NCBI GenBank assembly: GCA_949292795.1 | Contig: CASFBR010000009.1 | Location: forward strand, 1 to 57,250 | Length of the DNA stretch: 57,250 nucleotides | Origin: an uncultured Eubacteriales bacterium | GTDB taxonomy: Bacteria; Bacillota; Clostridia; Lachnospirales; Lachnospiraceae | Direction: 5' to 3' | Shown here: piece after piece, positions 43,660-53,341 of the stretch | Numbering within the stretch: position 1 is the stretch's first letter | Layout: each line of letters starts with the position of its first letter | The notes under the pieces: generated by a model | Told to the model about the DNA's origin: nothing | Databases searched by the model: none | The model's input: only the letters and a program-made list of their open reading frames with translations | Position numbers and translations under genes: made by a program

Positions 43660-44670
43660 ATGGAAGAACAATTTGTATCCAAAAAAGTGTATGAAGAACG
43701 AAAGGCGCCATCATGCAGTGGTTTTATCATGCTGTTTGTAACGATTCTCATCATTGCGGCCTGCGTTGGCGCAATTATCGGCGGCAGCATACTGCTGTCG
43801 AATGAGCTTCTTGTTGCCGGCGCCATCCTGCTGGTGGCAGGCATTGTCATTCTCTGCCTGTCCTGCATTATTTTTCCGGGATTTAAGATCATCGGCCCCA
43901 ATGAAGCGCTGGTGCTCACCCTGTTCGGAAACTATTACGGAACGTTAAAGGAAGAAGGATTTTATTATGTAAACCCATTTTGTTCCGCAGTCAATCCGAC
44001 AGCCTCACCTTTAAGTGCCGGTATCTCTCAGATTGCCACAACCGGCCGGGTAAGCACAGGCGCTGCCGGCAGCACCTTAAGCAAGAAGGTTTCCTTAAAG
44101 GCTATGACGCTGGACAATAACCAGCAGAAGGTCAATGATGAGCTCGGTAATCCGATCATCATCGGCACCGTTGTGATCTGGCAGGTCATCAATCCGGTCA
44201 AGGCTGTATTCAATGTACAAAACTACAAAACTTTCCTGTCCATTCAGTGCGACTCCATTGTGCGTAACACAGCCCGCTGCTATCCATATGATACGAGCGA
44301 CGGCGGCGATGAAAAATCACTGCGCGGCAGCAGCCAGGAGGTTGCGGATATTATGAAAAAAGAGCTTCAGGAAAAGGTGTCCATCGCCGGACTTAAAATT
44401 CTCGAAGTCCGTATCGCGAATCTCTCCTATGCTCCGGAAATTGCTTCAGCAATGCTTCAGCGTCAGCAGGCCGCAGCCATCATCGATGCACGTCAGAAAA
44501 TCGTGGAAGGCGCCGTGAGCATGGTTGAAATGGCTTTGACAAAACTTAGTGAGAATGATATTGTAGAATTAGATGAGGAACGCAAGGCTGCCATGGTCAG
44601 CAATCTTCTCGTCGTTTTATGCGGCAACAAAGATGCTCAGCCTATTGTTAACAGCGGCAGCCTTTATTAA
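43660..44670 (+). CDS. SPFH/Band 7 domain membrane protein
   Basis: A 336-residue protein. Two N-terminal membrane segments (about 23-47 and 50-72) are followed by a Band 7/SPFH domain (about 75-260: [65 protein letters not shown]). A helical region with [20 protein letters not shown] sequence (about 265-290) follows. The family scaffolds membrane microdomains or proteases. A small ribbon-helix-helix protein gene follows 66 bp later, a frequent neighbour of this group. It is preceded by GGGAGG. Confidence 0.87.
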   Translation: MEEQFVSKKVYEERKAPSCSGFIMLFVTILIIAACVGAIIGGSILLSNELLVAGAILLVAGIVILCLSCIIFPGFKIIGPNEALVLTLFGNYYGTLKEEGFYYVNPFCSAVNPTASPLSAGISQIATTGRVSTGAAGSTLSKKVSLKAMTLDNNQQKVNDELGNPIIIGTVVIWQVINPVKAVFNVQNYKTFLSIQCDSIVRNTARCYPYDTSDGGDEKSLRGSSQEVADIMKKELQEKVSIAGLKILEVRIANLSYAPEIASAMLQRQQAAAIIDARQKIVEGAVSMVEMALTKLSENDIVELDEERKAAMVSNLLVVLCGNKDAQPIVNSGSLY

Positions 44671-44736
44671 AAAACGGATGTCCTTTTACTAAAACGGATG
44701 TCCTGATGCCTGATCCATCTCGCTTAAAGGAGGGAA

Positions 44737-44931
44737 ATGATGGAACCGCATACACCAAAAGAGAAATCAAAAAAGCAAGTGCCCCTGCGTCTGTCCTCTG
44801 CCCTCTATGCAGAACTGGCAGCCTGGGCGGAAGATGAATTTCGCTCCGTCAACGGTCAGATCGAATATCTGCTGACTGAATGTGTAAAATACCGGAAAAA
44901 ACACAGTTCAAAAGGCGATGATCGGTCATAA
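44737..44931 (+). CDS. Small Arc-like ribbon-helix-helix protein
   Basis: A 64-residue basic protein (63 if ATG 44740 is used). The pattern [35 protein letters not shown] is a ribbon-helix-helix fold: a beta strand with alternating residues, then two helices, with the conserved SVNGQIE of the Arc family. It probably binds DNA as a dimer and could regulate the SPFH gene upstream. AAAGGAGGG precedes it. Between the two genes, AAAACGGATGTCCT occurs twice in direct repeat (44672-44704), a candidate site. Confidence 0.7.
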   Translation: MMEPHTPKEKSKKQVPLRLSSALYAELAAWAEDEFRSVNGQIEYLLTECVKYRKKHSSKGDDRS

Positions 44932-44973
44932 TCATTTAAAGTAACCAAATACACACTGCTTATTTAAAATCAC

Positions 44974-45017
44974 AGACGCCCAAGGCTGCGCTCTATCAAA
45001 TGCAGCTTTGGGCGTCT
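44974..45017 (-). terminator. Terminator between the RHH gene and the YbaK/ProX gene
   Basis: AGACGCCCAA-GCTGC arms pair across a loop. The tail on the minus strand is GTGATTTTAAAT, so it mainly ends the minus-strand YbaK/ProX gene. Confidence 0.7.
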
Positions 45018-45035
45018 ATGATTACAGGTCTGTGA

Positions 45036-45587
45036 TTACAGGTCTACGACGACCGCTTCATGCCCCGTAAAAGGCAGAAGCTTTTCAAATACATCCGCGG
45101 TCTTTATTTTAATGCTTGACGTATTGGCACAGGGATGGCATCCCATATAAGGCTGCTCATAAACCTCACGATCCACAAGCAGCGTCACGGCATGATCCTG
45201 GTCGTTGATCAATCCCATGACAGTCACAGACCCCGGACGGACGCCAAGATACTTTGTCATATATTCCTCCTCTGCAAAGGACAGCCGGGCAATCCCAAGC
45301 TGATGCGACAACTCTTTTGTCTTAAATTTTTTGTCACCAGGCATCAGCAGCAAATAAAATTTCGTTTTCTGAGAATTTCTCAAAAACAGGTTTTTACATG
45401 CCGCAATTCCAAGCGCTTCTTCCACGCACTGACAATCCTCCATCGTCATTGCAGCTTCATGGTCAACGCTTTCAAAAGGTATCTCCAGCGCTTCCAAAAC
45501 ATCGTAGGTCTTTTGTTCCACAGCACTCCGGCCGGTGCAATCCTCCGGCCGTCCATGATGGATTTCAAATGTATGTTGAGTTGACAT
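45036..45587 (-). CDS. YbaK/ProX-type aminoacyl-tRNA deacylase
   Basis: A 183-residue stand-alone editing domain of the YbaK/ProX/PrdX family, which hydrolyses mischarged Pro- or Cys-type tRNAs. Landmarks are VDHEAAMTMEDCQC, ACKNLFLRNSQKTKFYLLLMPGDKKFKTKELSHQLG, LGVRPGSVTVMGLIND, and LLVDREVYEQPYMGCHPCANTSSIKI. The length and the GCHPCANT end are typical of PrdX (ProXp-ala-like), which removes Ala from tRNA-Pro. ATG 45587 has GGAGG; the longer frame lacks a good ribosome site. Confidence 0.85.
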   Translation of the reverse strand: MSTQHTFEIHHGRPEDCTGRSAVEQKTYDVLEALEIPFESVDHEAAMTMEDCQCVEEALGIAACKNLFLRNSQKTKFYLLLMPGDKKFKTKELSHQLGIARLSFAEEEYMTKYLGVRPGSVTVMGLINDQDHAVTLLVDREVYEQPYMGCHPCANTSSIKIKTADVFEKLLPFTGHEAVVVDL

Positions 45588-45643
45588 AATATACCTCCAA
45601 ATCAATAATTGTTCGATGTACGCTTTATACACATGCCGTAACT

Positions 45644-45672
45644 ATGGTAGTCTCTTTTTTATCATCCGTCAA
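45644..45672 (-). promoter_or_regulatory. Candidate promoter of the YbaK/ProX gene
   Basis: On the minus strand TTGACG (45667-45672), a 17-bp spacer, TACCAT (45644-45649). The -10 is a modest match. Confidence 0.45.
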
Positions 45673-45687
45673 TCTTTTTATGAAAGA

Positions 45688-45716
45688 TTGCGTCTGTCCC
45701 ATAAATCAAGTATAAT
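45688..45716 (+). promoter_or_regulatory. Promoter of the surface-protein gene
   Basis: TTGCGT (45688-45693), a 17-bp spacer and a perfect TATAAT (45711-45716), 32 bp upstream of the ATG, with AAAGGAGG in between. Confidence 0.8.
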
Positions 45717-45748
45717 AAAAACATCAACGTTTTAAAGGAGGTTTTCTT

Positions 45749-48438
45749 ATGAAAAAACACATTCTGATGTGTCTGCTGACAGCATCGATGATGCTTTCCG
45801 TTTTTTCTTCGCCGGTTCACAGTGTTCACGCCCAACAGACAGATACATCTGACTCAGCAGAGTCTCTATCGGTTTATGAGACCAAAGCTTTGGATTCTTC
45901 TGTTCAGACAGAGGCTTCTTCTGATGCTCTTACCCCCCCAGCAATTCCGCATCTCCATCACCTCAGAACTTAAATAGCCAGGATGCTTCAACGCCCAAAG
46001 CGCAGAATTATTATTCTATGCTTCAGGTACGTCTGTACGACAGTCAGACCGGAAGCTATGATACATCTGCCAATTTAAGCGGTCTTACCTTTCAGCTTTA
46101 TGAACAGCAGCCTGATAATTCCTGGATACTTATGGGAACTGCCATCAGCTCATACAAAGCTCATCTTGGTATTTATGTAGCTGAATTTGGCAGGATTTCC
46201 GGCGCATCACCTGACGCAAAGCACAAAGTCGTTCTTGCAGAAAATATTTCTTTTACAATGCCTGAAACGGAAATAACACTCGGAGGCAGCGAACAGCAGC
46301 TTACCCCCAGTACCAGCTATTTTCTTGATCTGACACGTCAGGCTGTCTCTACTGATAATGCCGATGCTGCTGTGGATATTATTTCCTCTCCCTGGACAGG
46401 TACAGGAACTAGCAATGATCCTAAAACAGCCTCTGCCACGGTCGATCGATTTACAAGCGCTATCCGTATCTATACTGCTGACAGTCATGCAGCTATCCTT
46501 TATAATAACCAGACTTACACCGGCGGTATCGATTTGCCGCTGAATTATGGCAAAAACAACTTTGAATTTCGCGTTACCTCTCAGGACGGTACACAGACCA
46601 TTTATTATATGGTCTCCGTTACCCGCGAAAAATATCAGCCGCTAAAGCCGTCAAACCTTAAAGGACAATCGCCGTCTTCTATCGGCGGCAGTGACGGAAA
46701 GATTACCGGACTATCGGCATCCACTGCCTATGAATATAGAAAAGATGCAGATACAGACTATACGGCGGTTGCCGAAGGTGCAACAGAAATTACAGGACTC
46801 ACATCCGGGACCTATTTTGTGCGTACGGCTGAAACAGACTCCCGTTATCCAAGTCCGGATACTTCTGTCACCATCCCGGAACCGATTGCTCACAAGGTTA
46901 CTCTTGATGAAGCTTCACTGCCGGCCAATCTTCAGATCGTACAATTTCCTGATACCATGGTCGAAGGTCATATGCTAACAATGCAGTTCCTGCTGCCAAA
47001 AAATCATCTGCTTGATAAAGTATCGTACAGCTATCAAACATCCGGCGGCATCACTGTTTCATCGCCATTTAGCGCATCAAATATTTCCTACACACAACAG
47101 GAAGACCAAACCTTAGTGACTGTCAGCGCCAATGCACGCAAATACGATACTACAATTAAGATAACCTTAAAGGATGGCGAATATTACAGCATCGACTGTC
47201 TGCCGGAAGGTGATGGGAGTGCCGGCACAAAGGCATCGGTTACCATTCAAAATACAGAAACAGTTCAGGGCGGCATATCTTACTACAAAGCCGGAGAAAT
47301 TACTGCTGACGTAAAGCTTTCAAATTCTTGGACCGGTTACGCCGGCATCAGCAGCCTGACTGCCTGCGTCTCCGGAACGGATATACCTATTGAAGACACA
47401 ACTGTTGTCAAAAATGCAGATAACAGTCAATGGACTCTGACATTTATGCTGACACAGGACACGGATATTCGCTTTGATGTCCACGTCACTCCGGGAGATA
47501 TGGCCGCTCTGGATAATATTGTCAACACTATTGGTGATCTTGATAAATATGTGGATGATGCCAGCCGAAAGACCGTAGAACAGCAATTACAGCTTGTCGA
47601 TGCCTATAAAAAATTACCTGCAAAACAGCAAAACGAAATTGATAACTTTGTCGCTTTGCTGACCCGCTATTACAATCAGCTCACCCTGCGAACGGATCTG
47701 ACCGATAATCCTCAGGTTACACTGGCGCTAAACCCGGACACTTATATTTATGACGGACACCCATGGAAGCCTGAGCTGTCCATTACATATAACGGCATCC
47801 TTTTAATTGAAGGAACAGACTACTCTGTTACCTATCCTCAGGATATGACAGCCCCCGGTATAAAAGTGCTGTCAATCGAGTATATCGGAAATTACACCGG
47901 CAGCGCCCGGCTTTCCGGAGAAATTATCCAATACTTTACCATACAGACAAACAGTGGCCCTCATGGAAGTATCTCGCCATCCGGACCACACTCTCTAAAA
48001 GCCGGGGACAATCAGGACATTGTAATTAAAGCGGATGACGGATTTCAAATTCAGGAAATACTGATTGACGGCAAACCGCTGACGCTGAAACCTCAGCAGA
48101 CCGAATATACTTATACAATCAATGATATTCGTGCAGATATTTCCATCGAGGCACGGTTTGAAAAAATTCCAGAGACAGAAGAATCTGAAACTGAAACCGA
48201 ATCTCAAATTCAGTCCGAGTCTCAAACCGAAACTCAAGCTCCGGATTCTTCTAAAAACGATACAACGCAGACAGACGAATCCCAAAAAATATCGGGCGGT
48301 CCAACAGATACACCTGATGCGCCAAAGACCGGAGACCATTTTCAGCCGTTTTTCTGGCTTACCGTGCTGTCATTTTCTCTGACGATCATCGGCGCTGTCT
48401 TAATGTATAAAAAAGAGACCAAAACCACAAAGAAATAG
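45749..48438 (+). pseudogene. Cell-wall-anchored surface protein, reading frame split at a C7 run (frameshift or phase-off)
   Basis: The first part (45749-45973) encodes a signal peptide (MKKHILMCLLTASMMLSVFSS) and stops at residue 74. The second part, open to 48438, continues in the +2 frame. The two join perfectly if the C run at 45933-45939 has eight C instead of seven, giving about 894 residues. Domains in the second part: a cadherin-like beta sandwich (about 46390-46630), a YDG-type beta domain with LALNPDTYIYDGHPWKPELSI (47710-47930), and an InlB-like repeat domain (47940-48165). Then come an acidic linker and a sortase-type end APKTGD, a hydrophobic stretch and KKETKTTKK. Likely an adhesin or host-facing protein. 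It has a good promoter and no other damage, so phase variation or a sequencing error are the two explanations. Confidence 0.8.
45933..45939 (+). repeat. Homopolymer run of seven C
   Basis: The run sits exactly where the two halves of the surface-protein frame separate. One added C restores a single frame. Confidence 0.85.
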
Positions 48439-48439
48439 T

Positions 48440-48469
48440 CAATCAGAAACGCGGTTTCATATGCAATAA
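48440..48469. repeat. Weak copy of the short palindromic repeat
   Basis: GAAACGCGGTTTC followed by ATATGCAATAA resembles the element at 17614 (minus strand GGAACGCGGTTTCCTATACAATAA), directly after the surface-protein stop. Confidence 0.35.
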
Positions 48470-48507
48470 TAACATGCCGCGCACAGCGCGGCAACACCAT
48501 ATAAAAA

Positions 48508-48543
48508 CACCCGCCCGCACAGGGGCATTTCCCGTGCGGGCGT
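48508..48543 (-). terminator. Terminator of clpB
   Basis: CGCCCGCAC and GTGCGGGCG form a stem around a 12-nt loop; on the minus strand it is followed by GGTGTTTTTA. Confidence 0.8.
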
Positions 48544-48567
48544 TCGTACCAATTCAATTTTTATGTT

Positions 48568-51162
48568 TTATGCCTGATTCCGTGTAACAGCCTTTAAACC
48601 ATTTCCGTCAGAGTCAATAAGGATCACATCGCCTGCATGAACCTCATCGCCAAGGATCATACGGCCGACCAGCGTCTCTACATGCTTTTGCAGGAAACGC
48701 TTCAGCGGACGGGCGCCGTAAACCGGGTCATATCCGTGGTCGACAATGTAGGCGGCTGCCGCATCGCTCACTTCTATGGACAGCTCACGGTCTGCAATAC
48801 GTTTATTCAGGTTCGCGACCATAATCGCGATAATATCTTCAATATCCGCTTTCGTCAGCGGCTTAAACATAATGATCTCGTCAAGACGGTTTAAAAATTC
48901 CGGTCTGAAGTGCGCCTTAAGATCATTCATTACAAGCTCCTGGCTCTGTTCACTGATGTCTCCCTGATCATCAATGCCGTCAAGCAGATACGAAGAACCG
49001 ATATTGGACGTCATAATGAGGATTGTATTTTTAAAGTCCACTGTACGTCCCTGGGAATCTGTAATCCGCCCATCATCCAGCACCTGAAGCAGTACGTTAA
49101 ACACATCCGGATGCGCCTTTTCAATTTCATCAAACAGGATAACACTGTACGGCTTGCGGCGCACAGCCTCTGTCAGCTGGCCGCCTTCCTCATAGCCCAC
49201 ATATCCCGGAGGCGCTCCGATGAGCCGGGAGACGGAAAACTTCTCCATATATTCGCTCATATCAATACGGACCATATTATTCTCATCATCAAACAATGCC
49301 TCTGCGAGCGCCTTCGCAAGCTCTGTCTTGCCGACGCCGGTAGGCCCGAGGAACATAAAGGAACCAATCGGCTTTGTCTCATCCTTGATGCCGGCTTTGG
49401 AACGGATAATCGCATCTGTCACCTTTGATACCGCCTCATTCTGACCAATCACCCGTTTATGGAGCACCTTATCAAGATTAAGAATCTTATTGCGCTCGCT
49501 CTCTGTAAGCTTTGTCACCGGAATACCGGTCCAGCGGGAAACGATACGGGCGATCTCTTCCTCTGTCACCTGTTCGCGCACAAGAGTGTCCTGACGGTTG
49601 TGGATTTTCGCTTCTTCCTCCTCCAGCTGTTTTTTCAGCTGAGGCAGCCGGCCATACTGTAACTCCGCAGCCTTGTTCAGATCATACTCTCGCTGTGCCT
49701 TTTCGATCTGCTTATTCAAATCTTCAATTTCCTGGCGGATTGTCTGAACACCTTCGATCGCTTTCTTGTCCTCATCCCATTTCGCCTTTTGAAGCTGGAA
49801 ATCCTCACGCATCGAGGCAAGCTCCTCCTGGATATGCGCTAAGCGTTCCTGGCTTAAATGGTCGTCCTCTTTCTTAAGCGCCGCTTCCTCGATTTCAAGC
49901 TGCATGATCTTTCTTGAAACCTCATCCAGCTCGGTCGGCATGGAATCCAGCTCGGTCTTAATCAGCGCGCACGCCTCATCCACAAGGTCGATCGCCTTAT
50001 CCGGAAGGAAACGGTCTGAAATATAGCGGTTTGACAATACGGCGGCAGCTACAAGTGCGCTGTCGGTAATCTTTACACCGTGGAATACTTCGTAGCGCTC
50101 CTTCAGTCCACGGAGGATCGAAATCGTATCCTCCACGGTCGGCTCATCCACCATAACAGGCGGGAAACGCCGCTCCAGCGCTTTATCCTTCTCAATGTAC
50201 TGACGGTATTCATCCAGTGTTGTTGCACCGATACAGTGCAGCTCGCCCCGGGCCAGCATCGGCTTGAGCATATTGCCGGCGTCCATAGCGCCGTCCGTCT
50301 TGCCTGCTCCTACGATCAGGTGAAGCTCATCCACAAAGAGGATGATATTGCCTTCGCTCTTACGCACTTCCTCAAGCACAGCCTTCAGACGCTCTTCAAA
50401 TTCACCTCTGTACTTGGCACCTGCAACAAGCGCGCCCATATCCAGGGAAAAAATCTGTTTATCCTTCAGTCCTTCAGGCACATCGCCCCGGACAATACGC
50501 TGAGCCAGCCCTTCGATCACCGCTGTTTTGCCGACACCGGGTTCACCGATAAGCACCGGGTTATTCTTTGTCTTTCTTGAAAGTATGCGGATAATGTTGC
50601 GGATCTCGCTGTCGCGGCCGATCACCGGATCGAGCTTCTGATTGCGCGCCTTCTCCACAAGATTCTCACCATACTTGGCAAGACTGTCATAAGTGTCCTC
50701 CGGGTTATCCGTGGTCACCCGCTGATTTCCCCGCACACTGGATAGCGCCAGCAGAAAATTATCCCGAGTAATATTAAAGTTTTTAAATAATGTTTTCAGC
50801 TCCCTGTTCGGAACGGCCAGCAGCGCCAGAAACAGATGCTCTACGGAAATATATTCGTCATCCATTTGCTTGGCTTCTGTCTCCGCCTGCATCAACGCGC
50901 GGTTTAGGGCATCGCTCATATAAACCTGAACCTGGCCGGATACCTTCACCCGCTTCGCCACAAGCTTCTCTGCCTGATAAACAAAACCTTCACTGTTAAT
51001 GTCCATCTTTTTGATCAGCTTTGCGATCAGGCTGTCGTCCATTGTCAAAAGGCTGTAAAGCAAATGCTCCTGATCGATCTCCTGATTGCCATAATCATAG
51101 GCGATCTTCTGGCAGTTCTGAACGGCCTGCAATGATTTCTGTGTAAATTTATTCACATCCAT
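48568..51162 (-). CDS. clpB: ClpB chaperone (Hsp100 disaggregase)
   Basis: An 864-residue AAA+ unfoldase of normal ClpB length. N-terminal Clp-N repeats (about 1-145), the first AAA+ module with [13 protein letters not shown] and the [11 protein letters not shown]alker B, and a coiled-coil middle domain (about 410-525; [17 protein letters not shown]). The second module has [33 protein letters not shown] and a C-terminal small domain with [14 protein letters not shown]. It dissolves protein aggregates with DnaK/DnaJ. ATG 51162 has GGAGG; the frame extends 10 codons upstream but not plausibly. It is a single-gene unit. No CIRCE or CtsR site is recognisable near its promoter. Confidence 0.96.
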   Translation of the reverse strand: MDVNKFTQKSLQAVQNCQKIAYDYGNQEIDQEHLLYSLLTMDDSLIAKLIKKMDINSEGFVYQAEKLVAKRVKVSGQVQVYMSDALNRALMQAETEAKQMDDEYISVEHLFLALLAVPNRELKTLFKNFNITRDNFLLALSSVRGNQRVTTDNPEDTYDSLAKYGENLVEKARNQKLDPVIGRDSEIRNIIRILSRKTKNNPVLIGEPGVGKTAVIEGLAQRIVRGDVPEGLKDKQIFSLDMGALVAGAKYRGEFEERLKAVLEEVRKSEGNIILFVDELHLIVGAGKTDGAMDAGNMLKPMLARGELHCIGATTLDEYRQYIEKDKALERRFPPVMVDEPTVEDTISILRGLKERYEVFHGVKITDSALVAAAVLSNRYISDRFLPDKAIDLVDEACALIKTELDSMPTELDEVSRKIMQLEIEEAALKKEDDHLSQERLAHIQEELASMREDFQLQKAKWDEDKKAIEGVQTIRQEIEDLNKQIEKAQREYDLNKAAELQYGRLPQLKKQLEEEEAKIHNRQDTLVREQVTEEEIARIVSRWTGIPVTKLTESERNKILNLDKVLHKRVIGQNEAVSKVTDAIIRSKAGIKDETKPIGSFMFLGPTGVGKTELAKALAEALFDDENNMVRIDMSEYMEKFSVSRLIGAPPGYVGYEEGGQLTEAVRRKPYSVILFDEIEKAHPDVFNVLLQVLDDGRITDSQGRTVDFKNTILIMTSNIGSSYLLDGIDDQGDISEQSQELVMNDLKAHFRPEFLNRLDEIIMFKPLTKADIEDIIAIMVANLNKRIADRELSIEVSDAAAAYIVDHGYDPVYGARPLKRFLQKHVETLVGRMILGDEVHAGDVILIDSDGNGLKAVTRNQA

Positions 51163-51257
51163 AAGATAGCCTCCTTTATCATCCATGCACATGCCGCACA
51201 GCTACTTTTTCTGTTCAATCACTTTGCAGCATGATATGTTACAACTGTTCTACATGT

Positions 51258-51286
51258 AATATAACAGACTTTGATGATAAATGCAA
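51258..51286 (-). promoter_or_regulatory. Promoter of clpB
   Basis: On the minus strand TTGCAT (51281-51286), a 17-bp spacer, TATATT (51258-51263), about 95 bp before the start codon. No heat-shock operator was recognised. Confidence 0.7.
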
Positions 51287-51401
51287 GCCTTTTTTTACAA
51301 ATATTTATTTTATTTTTATTTTCTTTGGCCAAGCCTGTTTTGTACCGTCTTAACGGCAGTACCGGCGTACACGGGTCGGCACGCCTTATCCATGTGCGGC
51401 A

Positions 51402-51508
51402 GTCGGCCCGTCGGATGCCCGCTCGTGCAAGCACGGCGGGTCTTCGCTTCGCTCCGGTCGGTGCAGGACGCGTGCCACCGGCACGCAGCACCCCTCCGGG
51501 CGTATCGA
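51402..51508. repeat. Intergenic repeat, copy C
   Basis: Contains CCCGTCGGATGCCCGC, TCGTGCAAGCACGGCGGGTC and the trailing CTCCGGGCGTATCG, followed by a variant region shared with copy B (TCTTCGCTTCGCT). It lies in the 556-bp gap between clpB and the deglycosidase alpha gene and has no gene content. Confidence 0.7.
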
Positions 51509-51564
51509 GCGGGTGGGGGAAGCTTCCTTCCCCTACCCGCTCCTCGCGATACCTCGCTCATCTC

Positions 51565-51648
51565 GTGGCATTGCCACTCGATGACCGTTGCCCGTCGGAT
51601 GCCCGCTCGTGCAAGCACGGCGGTCGTCCTCCGGGCGTATCGCACAAA
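51565..51648. repeat. Intergenic repeat, copy D
   Basis: The most complete copy: GCCACTCGATGACCG, TTGCCCGTCGGATGCCCGC, TCGTGCAAGCACGGCGGTC and CCGGGCGTATCGC. It is adjacent to the terminator of the deglycosidase alpha gene. Confidence 0.75.
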
Positions 51649-51649
51649 A

Positions 51650-51682
51650 CGGGAGCCGCCTCAAAGAGCGTACTCCCGTCAC
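51650..51682 (-). terminator. Terminator of the deglycosidase-like operon
   Basis: ACGGGAG and CTCCCGT arms around a loop; on the minus strand followed by TTTTGTG. It is 36 bp beyond the alpha-subunit stop. Confidence 0.65.
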
Positions 51683-51718
51683 ATTTTGCCTTTTTATTTT
51701 ACATGATTCATTTTATGT

Positions 51719-52801
51719 TTATGCTTCATATCCAAGACATTGTCTCATCAGTACATGATGGCGGCGCACATATTCTACCTCATCGACCCAGCCGGCACCA
51801 TTCATGCGGCGGTTTCCTTCAAACTCACTGCAAATATAGCCTTTGTAGCCGCCCTCCTTCAGTGCTGCAAGAATCTTCGGATAATCCATGCTGTCTACCT
51901 GTCCGCTGTCATCAATGTCATAGAATTTTCCGTGAACATATACAAGCTTCGGTGCATATTCCTTCAATGTTTTATAGGCCGTAAACGTTCCGTCCGGTTC
52001 CAGGCTTCCGAAATTTCTTGTCACAGAAGAACTGGTACGTTTAATCAGAGCCATCTCAGCCACCGTAGGATTCATCGCCTCCACCTTATCAATAATATCT
52101 TCCAGATGAAATACCCTTCCGGAGAAATAGGCATCTCTTTGAGCATCCCGTACATAATTAAGGACATCCGTATGCATACCTTCTACTTTGGCAAGGATAA
52201 TATCTGCGGTACTGATGCAGTACTCATAAGAGCTGAAATCCGCCTGGAGGCCGATATACGGCAGTCCAAGACGTTTGGCCGCATCCAGATACGGCTGATG
52301 GATCGGGTCTGCCACGTTCGTAGGTGCATGGCACTCCAATGCCATCATTACATCATATTTTGCGCAAACCGGAAGCAGACGCTCCGCAATCGAAGCATCC
52401 GTCAGCTTATACGGAGAAATTCCCTTACCAATATGCTCGTCATGCAGCAGGCGGATCGCATGAGCACCCAGCCTGTGAGCGGTCTTAATATACCAAATAC
52501 TGCGCTCATACAGCTCGTCATCGGTCAGCTGCTTATCATGCCACATTGCCCGGTCTGAAAAATGGTCAACACACACCGGCTCAACGTCATAGCGCTCCAT
52601 CCAGCCATTCCACCGGTCAATAAAAGCATCCGAAATGTAAGGCCACTCCGGCATCATCGCATCCGGAAATACTTCAATTCCCTCAGCGCCGGCGCCCGCA
52701 GCAGCAGCGATACAGCCTTCCAGGTCGTGCTTTTTAAAATAATAATTATCCTGATAACTATACAAAGAAACCCCAAGCTTAATATCACGATCGGTTCTCA
52801 T
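51719..52801 (-). CDS. Sugar-isomerase-like TIM-barrel protein; C-glycoside deglycosidase alpha subunit-like
   Basis: A 360-residue xylose-isomerase-like TIM barrel. Probable metal ligands are Glu156 (MALECHAP), Asp188 (LQADFSSYEY), His290 (YVHGKFYDID) and Glu326 (CSEFEGN). It starts at ATG 52801 with a GGGGGA site, 13 bp after the end of the small protein gene. That partner resembles the beta subunit of bacterial C-glycoside deglycosidases, which with an alpha subunit of this fold cleave the C-C bond of 3-oxo-C-glucosides such as oxidised puerarin. The pairing is the main reason for the specific call; on sequence alone it would be a generic sugar phosphate isomerase/epimerase. No Gfo/Idh-type oxidoreductase for the first step is in the window. 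Confidence 0.7.
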   Translation of the reverse strand: MRTDRDIKLGVSLYSYQDNYYFKKHDLEGCIAAAAGAGAEGIEVFPDAMMPEWPYISDAFIDRWNGWMERYDVEPVCVDHFSDRAMWHDKQLTDDELYERSIWYIKTAHRLGAHAIRLLHDEHIGKGISPYKLTDASIAERLLPVCAKYDVMMALECHAPTNVADPIHQPYLDAAKRLGLPYIGLQADFSSYEYCISTADIILAKVEGMHTDVLNYVRDAQRDAYFSGRVFHLEDIIDKVEAMNPTVAEMALIKRTSSSVTRNFGSLEPDGTFTAYKTLKEYAPKLVYVHGKFYDIDDSGQVDSMDYPKILAALKEGGYKGYICSEFEGNRRMNGAGWVDEVEYVRRHHVLMRQCLGYEA

Positions 52802-52814
52802 AAACGACTCCCCC

Positions 52815-53210
52815 TTATGCAAATGTCAGTGTTTTTTCGCAGACAGAAATCATGGTCGGCGTGTACGAACGCCGGGTCCCCAAAGTAAGCTTCACATGAT
52901 GGCGGCCCTGGTCAATGCCTCCGTCCTTTTTGATCACGACCCGGAGCATTTCCCCAAAAATCCAGTACACATCCGTTGGGAAATCATCTTTAAGCAGGTC
53001 CAGATAAGGATATTCCCGTCCGTTATGCTGAACATACATCGTCTCCGGCGCCACCGTTTCTCCGTCTACCTCCAGAGTAATCTGGTCAATGCAGCATAAA
53101 GGCAATCCGCGGTAATAATTAATCTTAATGTTTACACAATAGCCTGTTTTCTTTCCATGCTCCCAAATACTGCGGCACCCCACGTCCGTTAAAATATGGG
53201 TATCATACAT
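52815..53210 (-). CDS. C-glycoside deglycosidase beta subunit-like (DUF6379)
   Basis: A 131-residue beta-rich soluble protein. The pattern MYDTHILTDVGCRSI, YRGLPLCCIDQITLEVDGE, YVQHNGREYPYLDLL, FGEMLRVVIKKDGGI and HHVKLTLGTRRSYTPT resembles the small subunit (DUF6379/CGDB domain) of C-glycoside deglycosidases, where it forms the complex with the TIM-barrel alpha subunit. ATG 53210 has AAGGAG 10 nt upstream. It is followed by the alpha gene after 13 bp and preceded by a MATE exporter on the same strand 131 bp away. Confidence 0.72.
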   Translation of the reverse strand: MYDTHILTDVGCRSIWEHGKKTGYCVNIKINYYRGLPLCCIDQITLEVDGETVAPETMYVQHNGREYPYLDLLKDDFPTDVYWIFGEMLRVVIKKDGGIDQGRHHVKLTLGTRRSYTPTMISVCEKTLTFA

Positions 53211-53341
53211 AAAACATCTTCTCCTTCCTCTTAAGCGTTCTTCACGCATCTGATAAATACAGCATAACACCAAAGGCTTTCAGAGGAAATGAAATAAAAA
53301 AGGAATTGATGTACAAAACGCATTTTTTAACTGGCTTACGT

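Noticed and set aside
45749..45973. Independent small secreted protein
   Set aside because: Its frame joins the large downstream frame with one base at the C run, and the tail after the run has no features of its own.
51163..51290. CIRCE or CtsR heat-shock operator at clpB
   Set aside because: Neither the TTAGCACTC inverted repeat nor tandem AGGTCAAA heptamers are present.
51271..51984. Open frame of 237 codons on the plus strand
   Set aside because: It runs through two copies of the intergenic repeat and then antisense to the deglycosidase alpha gene; no ribosome site or recognisable domain.
53220..53300. Catabolite-response (cre) site before the deglycosidase beta gene
   Set aside because: On the minus strand TGAAAGCCTTTGGTGT matches only part of the consensus and is not a palindrome.
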